A stretch of DNA of 64,000 nucleotides, from positions 439,772,351 through 439,836,350 of the forward strand of contig NC_066580.1 of NCBI RefSeq assembly GCF_024323335.1, in the 5' to 3' direction. The DNA is from Lathyrus oleraceus (Eukaryota > Streptophyta > Magnoliopsida > Fabales > Fabaceae). Position 1 is the stretch's first letter, and each line of letters starts with the position of its first letter. This document shows, one piece after another, positions 10,941-21,715 of this stretch. The position numbers and the translations under genes are program-made. The notes beneath the pieces are model-generated. The model searched no databases. It saw only the letters and a list, made by a program, of their open reading frames with translations, and was not told the origin of the DNA.

Positions 10941-12094
10941 CCGGTTTCCCTAAGCGAGTCCCTCCTAGCTTTTGTAGTTTGTTTGTTTATTGGGTGTTCA
11001 TGCTTTTGTACAGTTATTTATTTACCTAGTTTACCTTATTGCATTATGTACATATCATTGCTGTATCTGTTGGCTGGCTATGGCTGCTTGGTGATCTTTG
11101 TAAGATGAGTTCTATACCCGAACTCGAGTGCACTTAGGATAGGAGAATGGCATAGTCTTGTCGACTTGTGTGGAGTTATTCCTTAGCAAGTTGACTTGCA
11201 AGCCCATTCACTTGGTGGAGGTCATGTTGAGATCAATAATGTCACACAAGTAAGTTGTGGTTAGACATTACTTTTTCCAATATAGACCTTAGAAGCCAAG
11301 GACCTTAGTTTACCAAACCCATCTTGGCTTATTTGTAGGATGTAGTGCGAAAGTCGTTCAAGTGTAAGATTTGATACGATTGTTACGCGATACTACACTC
11401 ATAAGAGTCTCTCTTGAGAATATTTTTGGAATATGAGTAGTCGTTCCTCCGATAATATCCGAAAGATGGGATTATGACTATGGGAACCTTTTTGTAGAAC
11501 ATGTTTGGCAGGTTTAAACCTTAGTACACTCCTTTTGGGTGGTTCTTAACCTAAACTCCATGCTCGTGACTTGCAACAAACCCTTGATTCATGGTTGATC
11601 CGATCAGGTATCCTTAATATCAATGAAACTTGGGTGTTGATAAGGTGTAAACCATAATCCACCGAAATGGGTGGTTGATATTAAGGATAACATGATCCAT
11701 CCCATGACCTTTGTTTGGTGTGCCCTTAATTTCTCTCCAGACAGTGCAACCTGACAGATGTTCAAGCAGATACAGCGATCCTGATTCCCATGCCACTGCA
11801 CTGCATTCACATCATTTTGAATCACATCATTTTGCATTCATAATCATTCACACATGTTTATCCATTTTTGTGGGGTTTATATCTTCTACTTGATTCTAGT
11901 CAGAATTTTCTTGGTTCTCATCAACGGCTTAGTCTTTTTTTTTACATCGTTTATCTATTGAGAGACTGGAATCAAGGGGGTAGAATACCTTTGGAATTGA
12001 TAAACATGTCATTGCATTTACATATTCATTAGCATGTCTTGCATAACAGGCACCGCCACAATGTTCTCAGTTTGTTTGGTGTTCAATCAGCAGG
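10941..12094 (+). other. Element 2 leader before gag
   Basis: No gene is seen. The segment 11086-11723 is nearly identical to the leader of element 1 (reverse complement of 7297-7933). From 11724 to 12094 nothing recognisable is present apart from T-rich tracts. Confidence 0.85.
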
Positions 12095-13767
12095 ATAGCT
12101 GACCCAGGCATTCACCGGTACGGTACCCGCAGAAACCAACAGAGAGTAATGGAAAGCCTACAGGCAGAGTTCGCCGAGATGAAAATCCACATGAATCAAT
12201 TCATGGATGTGGTTCAAGGGGTGGCTCAGGGACATCAAGAGCTCAGGCAGATGATACAGAGGAATCCCCCTGCTTAACCAGAGACGGTGACTGATCCTCC
12301 AGCTGGAGAGACTAATGGACCCGATGGACCGGGGCCTATCCCAATCCTACATGTCACCTCCGGTCAACAGCCCGTTCATGATGATCAGGACGATCAGTTC
12401 CCCCTACTCCAAGAAGACTTTGGTATGGGTCATGGTGTGGACCCCATGTTTAGAAGATTGGAAGAGAGGTTGAAGGCAGTGGAAGGACAGAATCCTCTGG
12501 GAGTAGATGTTGCTGACTTGGGGCTCGTCCCAGGTGTGAGAGTGCCACTGAAATTCAAGGTCCCGATATTTGACAAATACAATGGCAACTCTTGCTCGAA
12601 GACCCATGTGCAAGCCTATTTCCGTAAAATGGTTGCATACTCCGATGACGAAAAGTTGCTTATGTACTTTTTCCAGGACAGCCTAGCTGGGGCATCCTTG
12701 GAATGGTATATGAGGCTGGACAGAGCCCACATCCGTTGCTGGAGGGATTTGGCTGAGGCTTTCGTGAAGCAGTATCAGTATAATGCAGACATGGCTTTGG
12801 ACAGAACTCAACTTCAAAATTTGTCTCTTAAAAGCAATGAGTGCTTCAGAGAATACGCTCAACGCTGGAGAGAAACAGCTTCTCGTGTTCAACCTCCTAT
12901 GTTGGAGAAGGAAATGGATAACATGTTCATGAACACTCTGCCAGGACCTTATTTGGAGCGCCTGGTGGGTTGCAATGCCTCCAATTTTGCTGATGTAGTC
13001 TCTACCGGAGAGAGGGTGGAGAATTACCTGAGGACATACAAGACCCGGAGTGAAGGTGGATCCTCATCAGGGGTGAAGAAGTCATTCATTCAGGGACAGA
13101 AGAGGAGAGAAGGGGATGCAAGTGCCATATCTTCTTATCAGAACAGGGATAACCGGAGGAATAACTTTCAGAACTATCATCAACAACTGTATGTTGTGGT
13201 TGTGACCATTCCAGTTGCAGCACCACTACAACAACAACAACCACAACGTCAACCAGCTCAGTACCAACCACAACAACCGGGTAACAGACCCGCCTATCAA
13301 CCGAGGCCAAGGACGATGGACCGATGTTTCGACACTCTTCCAATGTCGTACGCTCAGTTGCTTTCTAGTCTTCAACAACTACAACTTGTGCAGTTGCTCA
13401 CTCTGGCTCCTCCCGTTGGTAGGCTTCCGGTGGGTTATGACGCCAACGCTAGGTGTAGCTTCCACTCTGGGACACCTGGCCACAATATTGAGAACTGCAA
13501 AGCTTTTAAGCACGTAGTTCAGGACCTCATTGATTCAAAGGCCGTTAACTTTGCACCAGCTCCTAATGTCGTCAACAATCCCATGCCCCGGCATGGTGGA
13601 GCCAACGTTAACATGGTTGAAAGAGAAGTCAAATTAGTCTCTACGGTCAACAATGAAGATGGGGATAGTGATTGCGACATCGATAACTGGATGCGTCCGA
13701 GGATCCCGGGTGAAGTTCTCAACAATTGGTCTTCTGAGGAGATTGTCCAAGCCACTTGTCTGGAGAA
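12095..13767 (+). pseudogene. gag: Element 2 Gag, exon 1 (one stop; fused past a deleted protease)
   Basis: Gag of the Tat lineage. The reading frame can be followed from 12095, where ATA stands where a start might be expected; the first ATG in frame is 12149. A TAA at 12275-12277 interrupts it, after which the frame is open to the intron. The capsid domain is visible (VPLKFKVPIFDKYNGNS, then FFQDSLAGASLEWYMRLD, then FREYAQRWRETASRV), followed by a glutamine-rich tract and a zinc knuckle of form C-x2-H-x5-H-x4-C (13454-13498). Soon after, near 13620, the sequence passes directly into the acidic linker (DIDNWMRPRIPGEVLNNW) that in elements 1 and 3 lies behind the protease. The whole protease domain is therefore missing without loss of frame. 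Confidence 0.9.
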
Positions 13768-14031
13768 GTAATTTTCTTTGTTTATTCATGCATATCCAAG
13801 TCTTACGTTCCGCCAGGGCGTAATGACTCATTGTAGGGCTCATCTATGTGATACTTGCATTTTTTATCATAAATAAAGGACGTCTTTTTGCATTCAAATA
13901 TTTCGTTCCTTGTCTTTCTATTTTTGCAGTTTTTCAAAAAAAAAATGGAAATGTTTTGTTTAGTTTCCTTTTTTATTTTTATTTTTATATTTTTTTTCCA
14001 CACTCATAAACACATACCATCACTCATGCAG
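13768..14031 (+). other. Element 2 pol intron (264 bp)
   Basis: Donor GTAATT at 13768 and acceptor CATGCAG ending at 14031, preceded by a long T-rich tract (13970-13998). The exon ends in phase 2 and the frame continues after the acceptor. Position and phase equal those in elements 1 and 3. Confidence 0.85.
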
Positions 14032-17000
14032 ATGCACATCACCGGATCCTATTGATAACGGTTCTGCTATGGCTCGCTTCGACTTTGAAAATCCAATCTT
14101 TCAAGCTGAAGAAGAGGGTGATGAAGACTGTGAACTCCCTGAAGAACTTACCAGGTTATTAAAGCAAGAGGAAAGAGTCATTCAACCGTATCAAGAGTCT
14201 ATTGAAGTGATTAATCTCGGCACCGAGGACGCCAAGAGAGAAATCAAGATAGGGGCTGCTTTGGAAGACAATGTGAAGAATGGGTTGATTGAATTGCTGC
14301 AAGAGTATGTTGACATCTTCGCTTGGTCTTATCAGGATATGCCAGGGCTTGACACAGACATCATGGTACATCGCTTGCCGCTCAAAGAAGGTTGTCCTTC
14401 GGTCAAGCAGAAGCTCAGAAGAACAAGACTAGAGATGGCTGTCAAGATAAAGGAAGAAATGAAAAAATAGTTGGATGCAGGGTTTCTAGCAGTCACAAAT
14501 TATCCGCCATGGGTTGCAAATATCGTTCCGGTAACTAAGAAGGATGGAAAGGTACGGATGTGTGTTGACTACCGGGATCTGAACAGGGCTAGTCCTAAAG
14601 ATGATTTCCCCTTACCTCACATTGACGTTTTGGTGGATAACACGGCTCAGTTCTCGGTATTCTCCTTCATGGATGGCTTTTCTGGCTATAATCAAATTAA
14701 GATGGCACCAGAAGACATGGAGAAGACAACATTCATAACCCCATGGGGCACCTTTTGCTACAAGGTGATGCCGTTTGGTCTGAAAAATGCCGGAGCAACA
14801 TATCAGCGAGCTATGGTGACTCTGTTCCATGACATGATTCATCATGAAATCGAGGTTTATGTTAATGATATGATTGCCAAATCTCAGACAGAAGAAGAAC
14901 ATTTGGTGAATTTGCAGAAACTGTTTGAGTGTTTGAGGAAATTCAAGCTGAGGCTTAATCCGAACAAGTGTACTTTTGGGGTGAGATCTGGAAAACTACT
15001 GGGTTTTGTTGTTAGCGGAAAAGGGATTGAGGTGGATCCAGCCAAAGTGAAAGCGATACAGGAAATGCATGAGCCAAGAACAGAGAAACAAGTTCGTGGT
15101 TTCTTAGGGAGGTTGAACTACATTGCAAGGTTCATCTCTCACCTAACAGCCACGTGTGAGCCAATATTCAAATTGTTGAGAAAAGATCAGGCTATCAGGT
15201 GGAATGATGATTGTCAAAGGGCGTTCGAGAAGATAAAAGAGTATTTGCAGAATCCTCCTATCCTTGTGCCTCCGGTCCCAGGGAGACCGTTGATTATGTA
15301 TTTAACAGTACTGGACAATTCCATGGGTTGTGTTCTCGGTCAACACGACGAGACAGGTAGGAAAGAGCATGCCATCTACTACCTGAGTAAGAAATTCACA
15401 GATTGCGAGTCGAGATACTCAATGCTTGAAAAAACATGTTGTGCACTTGCATGGGCTGTTAAGCGATTGAGACAATACATGATGTCTCACACAACCTTAT
15501 TGATCTCCAAAATGGATTCAGTCAAGTATATATTTGAGAAGCCAACTCTCACCGGAAGAGTTGCTCGTTGGTAAATGGTACTGACAGAGTACGACATCCA
15601 GTATACTTCCCAGAAAGCCATCAAGGGGAGTATTCTGTCAGACTATCTTGCTCAACAGCCGGTTGAAGATTATGAGCCTATGAAGTTTGATTTTCCAGAT
15701 GAAGACATCATGTTCCTCAAGATGAAAGACTGTGAAGAGCCAGTTGTTGAAGAGGGACCTGATCCAGACGAAAAGTGGACTTTAATGTTTGATGGGGCCG
15801 TCAACGCCAGAGGAAGTGGAATTGGTGCTATCATTACAACTCCGAAAGGTGCCCACATGCCTTTCACCGCTCGTCTGACTTTCGAGTGCACTAATAATGA
15901 AGCTGAGTATGAAGCCTGTATCTTGGGTATTGAGCAAGCCATTGATTTGAGAATCAAGACTTTGGACATCTTCGGAGATTCAACTCTGGTGATCAATCAA
16001 GTGAATGGTGATTGGAACACTCTCCAGCCCAATCTGGTCCCTTACAGAGATTACACGAGAAGACTGTTGACTTTCTTCACAACAGTAAAGCTGTACCATA
16101 TACCTCGTGATGAGAACCAGATGGCAGATGCTCTTGCTACTCTATCCTCCATGATCACGGTGATCCGTTGGAACCATGCTCCCAAGATCGACGTGATGCG
16201 CCTTGATAGGGCCGCGTATGTGTTTGCTGCTGAACTGGTAGTTGATGACAAGCCCTGGTATCACGACATCAAGTGCTTTCTGAAGAATCAAGAGTATCCT
16301 GCAGGGGCATCCAACAATGATAGAAAGACTTTGAGAAGATTGGCAGGCAGTTTCTTCTTGAACAAAGACGATGTTCTCTATAAGAGGAACTTCGACATGG
16401 TTTTGCTCAAATGCGTGGATAGACACGAAGCGGACATGTTAATGCAGGAAGTTCATGAAGTCTCCTTCGGTACTCATGTCGGCGGACATGCAATGGCTAA
16501 GAAATTATTGAGAGCGGGTTATTACTGGATGACCATGGAATCTGATTGTTTCAAATATGCTCGGAAGTGTCATAAATGCCAGATTTATGCTGATAAGGTA
16601 CATGTGCCGCCAAATCCTTTGAATGTGATGTCTTCGCCATGGCCTTTTGCTATGTGGGGCATCGATATGATTAGAAAGATTGAGCCGACCGCTTCCAATG
16701 GGCATCGCTTCATCCTTGTTGCCATCGACTATTTCACCAAGTGGGTCGAGGCAACGTCATTTACGAAGGTCACCAGACATGTGGTTGCCCGATTCATCAA
16801 GAAAGAAATCATTTGTCGCTATGGGATTCCTGAAAGAATCATTACTGATAATGGTTCTAATCTCAACAACAAAATGATGAAGGAGTTGTGCCAGAACTTC
16901 AACATTCAGCATCACAATTCTTCCCCTTACCGCCCTAAGATGAACGGTGATGTTGAAGCGGCAAATAAGAACATAAAGAAGATTGTGCAGAAGATGGTCG

Positions 17001-17431
17001 TTACGTACAGAGATTGGCATGAGATGCTACCCTTCGCCTTGCATGGGTACCGTACTTCAGTACGTACATCGACCGGGGAAACCCCTTACTCCCTTGTGTA
17101 TGGTATGGAAGCAGTCCTACCTGTTGAAGTGGAGATTCCTTCTCTAAGAGTCCTGTTGGATGTCAAGTTAGACGAATCTGAATGGATTCGGACAAGGTTC
17201 AATGAGTTGAGTCTTATCGAAGAGAAGCGAATGGCAGCCATTTGTCATGGACAGTTGTATCAAAGTCGGATGAAGAGAGCCTTTGATCAGAAAGTGCGTC
17301 CTCGATGCTTCCAGGTCGGAGATTTGGTGTTGAAAAGGATCGATGGTGGGGCCTTAATGCTTGCAACTATGGATGGTGAAAACTTCACTTACCTTGTGAA
17401 CTCAGACGCAGTTAAAAAATACTTCGCATAA
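14032..17431 (+). pseudogene. pol: Element 2 pol, exon 2: RT, RNase H, archaeal-like RNase H, integrase (two stops, altered RT active site)
   Basis: Domain order: acidic N-terminal linker (14069-14400), RT (about 14470-15100), first RNase H (about 15280-15560), archaeal-type second RNase H (about 15770-16150; LMFDGAVNARGSGIGAII, NNEAEYEACILGIE, GDSTLVINQV, MADALATLSS) and integrase (16440-17431). The integrase has a zinc site with KCHKCQ, and D, D, E residues in GIDMI, ITDNGSN and GDVEAANK. A second RNase H is typical of Tat elements. Breaks are TAG at 14468-14470 and TAA at 15572-15574, both explained by a single C-to-T change. The RT catalytic motif reads YVND (14858-14869) instead of YVDD. 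Near 17340 the integrase tail lacks a segment of roughly 40 residues that in element 3 carries the YEGPYVVKRAF (GPY/F-like) motif. The stop is at 17429-17431. Confidence 0.93.
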
Positions 17432-17441
17432 AATAGACCCG

Positions 17442-17629
17442 CTGGACAGTAAAAAGAATAGTCCAGGAAAAAATGGGCATCCCGATGAATCAAGAAAATG
17501 AAAAGGTTCGGGCAAAAATTAGGGATTAAAAATGAAAAGATCGTACACCCGGTAAGTTGAAAACCTAAAAAGGCAACTTAGGCAAAAATGGGTATCCCGG
17601 TGGATTGAAAACCCGAAAAGGGCGATCCA
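17442..17629 (+). other. Series of two-helix RNA hairpins directly after the pol stop (element 2)
   Basis: Four units follow each other. (A) CTGGAC 17442-17447 pairs with GTCCAG 17461-17466. (B) CCCGA 17481-17485 pairs with TCGGG 17508-17512 and is partly decayed. (C) TAAGTTG 17553-17559 pairs with CAACTTA 17574-17580. (D) TGGATTG 17601-17607 pairs with CGATCCA 17623-17629. C and D share an AAAA bulge on the 5' side, an inner CC(C)/GG(G) helix and an A-rich loop. Each unit is followed by GGCAAAA or a close variant. Element 3 has the same arrangement at 30159-30308 with other stem sequences. Confidence 0.75.
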
Positions 17630-18981
17630 GGCAAAAGTTAGGGATTAAGCGAATGACTGCATTCTGAGTAGTTCTGAATCTCATCTCGTGTCAATGACTG
17701 GAAACTTTTGAAGGATAGGAAACAGTCCAATCACTCTTTTCAGAAAGCTGATCATCTGGAGGATCTTGAAGACGAGCAAGTCATAGCAGAATTGGAACCC
17801 AATAGAAATCCATTTCACATTGCCATTAGATTAATGTCTATTTTTATCTGTTGTGCGATTACCTCTTTCCAGGGATTGCTTCCTGATGTAAATGCCTATT
17901 CAGAGGCCGTTCAATCAATAAAATCATGTTATTCAGTATATCTCTGTTTTCATTTTCATTTTTCTGTTTTGTTTGCAAAAATGACGTCCGAATTTTTTGA
18001 TAAACATTGCATCATGACACATAAGAGCTTTACAGGTACATGCTTAATAAACATTTAAAATTGCTGTAAATTTTAAGTGCTTTGGATCGTCTATTCAGAA
18101 CAGGTACCCTCGGGGCATTTCCTTAAAATCCCCTGTAGATGATCGTGAATGTTTTTTCGCCAACAGACGAGTTCGGTATCTTATCCCTGCAGAGCTGATC
18201 AGAGCGTTGGATTCTGCAATCCCCAGTAGGTTCTCACCACTGTACCTCCCCCCAAGCGGTGGTTTCAGATTATACACTCCCCAGTAGAGTTGACAGTGTC
18301 AGACTATATACCCCTAGCGGAGTTGACAGTGTCAGACTGTATCTGCCCAGCAGAAGCGGCTGCTCTTCAGAGTTCGAGGCCAGATCGGTAATCCCAATGC
18401 CAGATCCATGGTTTCTTTCCTTGAAGCAGAACCTCGGTACCGTATCGGTGTTTGCTTCCCCTGCTGAGTCATCTCTCGCAGATCGTGGTTGCCAGAACCA
18501 CTATCGCTTTCTCCAATAGCAGGTTTTCAGTGCCATTCTCTCCCCAGTCAGAATCTCGGTATTTCGTCATTGCTAGAACACCGTGTGGCGGGTCATTTCC
18601 CCATAAAATTCTTTGCGCTGTGCATCTCCAGCAGCCTTGCTAGGGTTCAGAAGATGGTGATCATTTCCCCAACAGATCCCCTTGCCTTAGCTTGGCATTC
18701 TACCCAGCATTTCGCATCCCTGCATGTAGAATCATATTGCATTTCATCCTCCCAAATCGCGTAGCATTTCCATTTTCATGGAGAATTATGCCATTGAAAA
18801 ATTCAAACATACGCATGTAAGCATAAAACATTCTCGGTATCCCAAGTGATAAGCCAAAAGTTGTTTCCAGTACTCAGACTGAAGATTGTTCATGACTTAC
18901 CTTTGTTATCCCTAGCAAGTGTCATTGGCCCATACGCCGCCTCTATTATCGTTCCCTATTTTTGTCGATGCTGACAGGCAT
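17630..18981 (+). other. Element 2 3' untranslated region, first part
   Basis: No gene is supported. It contains repeated CCCCAGTAG-like stretches and a short direct repeat GAGTTGACAGTGTCAGACT (18287 and 18320, 33 bp apart). Such regions between pol and the 3' LTR are known to be fast-evolving in Tat/Ogre elements. Confidence 0.75.
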
Positions 18982-19380
18982 GAAGTTTCCGGTATTCAGA
19001 CCGACGTGGCGTTCAGGCCAGTTTTCCGATGTTCAAATGGAAGAAGTTTCCGACGTTCAGGTCGATGCAACTTGTGGCGTTCAGGCCAATTTTCCGATGT
19101 TCAGATCGAAGAAGTTTCCGACGTTCAAGTCGATGCAACTTGTGGCGTTCAGGCCAGTTTTCCGATGTTCAGATCGAAGAATTTTCCGACGTTCAGGTCC
19201 ATGCAACTTGTGGCGTTCAGGCCAGTTTTCCGGCGTTCAGATCGAAGAAGTTTCCGACATTCAGGTCGATGCAACTTGTGGCATTCAGGCCAATTTTCCG
19301 ATGTTCAGATCGAAGAAGTTTCCGACGTTCAGGTCGACGCAACTTGTGGCATTCAGGCCAGCCTCTCGGTGTTCAGACTG
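18982..19380 (+). repeat. Tandem array of 68-bp units
   Basis: Units share GTTCAGATCGAAGAAGTTTC and CGATGCAACTTGTGGC; the marker CTTGTGGC recurs at 19071, 19139, 19207, 19275 and 19343, exactly 68 bp apart. About five full units and diverged flanking pieces are present. Because 68 is not a multiple of three, each forward frame cycles through the same words, and all three are free of stops. This is not evidence for a protein. Tandem arrays in the 3' region of Tat/Ogre elements are known seeds of satellite DNA. Confidence 0.92.
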
Positions 19381-19714
19381 ATATTAATAATCTCATATCT
19401 CCCGATGTTCAGATCAAAGTCATTTCCGGTATTCAGACTGATGAGCGACATTCAGGACATGGTTATTTCTGTGTTACCATTTATTTTGATATCCAGGTTA
19501 ACATTCTTTTTCGGTATTCAAATTGACTCTCACCGTACCAGATGGATTCTTCTTTCAAGACCACCTCTTTGCCGATTCTGACAGGCATTGTTACTTCACT
19601 TCACTTCAGTGTAAATTTTTGGGCTTTTATTGTATTCAATCCCTTGATACCTCGAAAGCACGAAAGCCGCTGCTATCTTCTTTCCAGGTCTCCAGTTGAT
19701 TGAATAGGGACAGT
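19381..19714 (+). other. End of element 2 3' region with polypurine tract
   Basis: Degenerate array units (ATTCAGACTGAT and similar) are followed by unstructured sequence. The purine-rich GAATAGGGACAGT immediately before the LTR (about 19702-19714) is the likely plus-strand primer. Confidence 0.65.
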
Positions 19715-19993
19715 TGTAATACCCCAAAATTTACCCTTCATTTTTCCTGGAAGCATACGCTTTACACCTCATGCATGCATTCATTTTTAGGTCATTTAGC
19801 ATTTGCATTTCATCCAGGACACTTTGTGAGCTCTATTTAGATGATCAGTCAACACAAGGGAAAGACTTGAGTTACTTCCAGCAGGGGTCTATTCGTCAGT
19901 CAAAACGTTAATCTTGAAGGAGAAAAGGTTTGTTCATGAGTTGTCATGCTCGCTAGGCGAAGGCCACGTGTTTGAAAAAAAACGGAAAACGAA

Positions 19994-20029
<36 letters not shown>

Positions 20030-21455
20030 TTAATTAAATAAATAAATTAAATAAATAAAAAAAAATTGGACTTGGACCTCTCTCATTTGAGCCCACAGGT
20101 CCACAAAAATCAGGTTATAAATTCAGAGTTTCAGTGAAAGAAAATTTCATTCTACTTCTATTACCCTGGCTGGAGGAAAAAAATAGTGAGAGAAGAGGAA
20201 ACAGAGAACTTAGAGCAGCCTCCAAACCCTGAAGGGAACTCAACTGCACAGAATCACCTCTGCCTCACATAACCCTAGAGATTGTTTTGTAAACCTCACG
20301 GGTGCAACTCAATTTCAATCAAGCTCTCCAATCAGGTTTGCCCTTATTCCCATTACCTTTGTGCTTTGAAGTTGAATACTCTGAATGTTTGAGGTATGAT
20401 GGATGAATTTCATTAGGTTTTTGCCCACGGGTTCATAATTATGTATGAATGTATAAATAATGCCTTGAATGCTTAATCGTTTAATTTCTGAAGTGTATGC
20501 CACAGGGTTTGAGGTTTCTGAAACCATACTGTTATCCATGAAAAACCATACTGTTTTGCTCTAATCTGACTTACGTTTGTCATAGCATGTTTTCTCCTAA
20601 TCCTTATCTTGTTTCACTAACCCTTTTGTTGAGTTTTTGTGAAGGCTCACATGACTTTTGCAGGGATAGCTCGCTGGATATTCCATTTTGCTTGTGGGAT
20701 ACCATTTGGGAGATTTATTCTGATTGCCTTGTTGGCACATTTATTTTATACATGTTTGTTTTGTATGTGTTCGTATCCCCGCAGGTAGCGCGGTACCTTC
20801 GTCAAGGACTGCCTTTTTGCATGAGCATCCCAAACCCTAACCCTTCATTGATTTTTCTTCTCCTAAACACACGTTTACTCCTTCTACTATAGGTGAGTAA
20901 GTCTCCAAAGGTCGAGCATCCGGTAGATTGCGTAGTAACGTCGTTCGTCCAAAACCTAATCCATAACCCCGTAGTTAGCCGAACTACGGCTTGCTCTGAT
21001 TCTCATTCCAGATGAGATACGTAGGCATAAGACGTGATGTCTTAGAGAGCACACATCCCCCCAACCCATAGGTCAGTCGAGTTACGAAGACTCTGATTCT
21101 CATATTCAGATGAGATACGTATGCAGTGGATGCAACATCCGCGCGAGTCATTTGCATTTAACCCCTTTTTTTAGTAAACAACACAAGATAAACTCACACC
21201 CTTTAGACAAGAACTTCAAAAGTGGATCCCGTAGAGTACTACGGATGCGTAGGGGTGCAAATACCTTCCCTTCGCATAACCGACTCCCGAACCCAAGATT
21301 TGGTTGCGAGACCTTATCTTTTCCTTTCCTCTTTTCAGGTTTACTTCGAGCGTTTCCTTTCCCTCCTTTGGGATAAATAACGCACGGTGGCGACTCTTCT
21401 GTCATTTTCTTTCGCCGGTTGTTTTTTCGCACACTGTATTTTTCAGGTTGCGAAA
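19715..21455 (+). repeat. Element 2 3' LTR
   Basis: 1741 bp, starting TGTAATACCC. Its last bases read GCGAAA where the 5' LTR has GCGACA, one substitution. It carries the same TATA box (20116-20122), both hairpin modules (21028-21044 and 21128-21140) and a shorter AAT simple-sequence tract (about 19994-20065). Confidence 0.95.
20116..20122 (+). promoter_or_regulatory. TATA box of element 2 3' LTR
   Basis: TATAAAT, at the same LTR position as 9579-9585. Confidence 0.55.
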
Positions 21456-21460
21456 GACTC
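21456..21460 (+). repeat. Right target site duplication of element 2 (GACTC)
   Basis: Matches 9150-9154. The sequence beyond continues the interrupted LTR of element 1. Confidence 0.9.
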
Positions 21461-21636
21461 CTCAATGTATTTTGGATCTCTCTCTCTTAGGAGCTCATGG
21501 CAATGGTTCCTCAATTTGGCTCAAGTGGGAATCCCTAGCACAAAGAAACACACACATCAAAAGGTTCTATTTACAAAATCAAGGAATGGACAAGAGGGAG
21601 TTTAGAATATGGTCTTTTCAATGTTCATCTTCAAGC

Positions 21637-21715
21637 TTTAAGCATTCTAAAGGCATGAGGCCTAGTTGCTCTTTGACATTTAAGCATTCTAAAGGCATGA
21701 GGCCTAGTTGCTCTT
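21637..21715. repeat. Two direct copies of a 37-bp segment (42-bp period)
   Basis: Copies begin TTTAAGCATTCTAAAGGCAT at 21637 and 21679, within the element 1 LTR. Confidence 0.9.

Larger units (their letters stand above)
9155..21455 (+). mobile_element. Element 2: complete Ogre/Tat-type Ty3/gypsy element, 12.3 kb, protease deleted
   Basis: It has two nearly identical LTRs (9155-10919 and 19715-21455), a 5-bp target duplication GACTC, a primer binding site, leader, gag, intron, RT, RNase H, second RNase H, integrase, a structured 3' region, a 68-bp tandem array and a purine-rich stretch before the 3' LTR. It lies inside the 5' LTR of element 1 and is therefore younger than it. It lacks ORF1 and the protease domain and has a mutated RT active site, so it could only have moved with proteins supplied in trans, or lost these functions after insertion. 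Confidence 0.95.

Noticed and set aside
18982..19380. CRISPR-like array
   Set aside because: Units are contiguous 68-bp repeats without unique spacers, within a plant retrotransposon.
18919..19581. 220-residue repeat protein
   Set aside because: Three overlapping frames of the 68-bp array are all open; this is periodicity, not coding.
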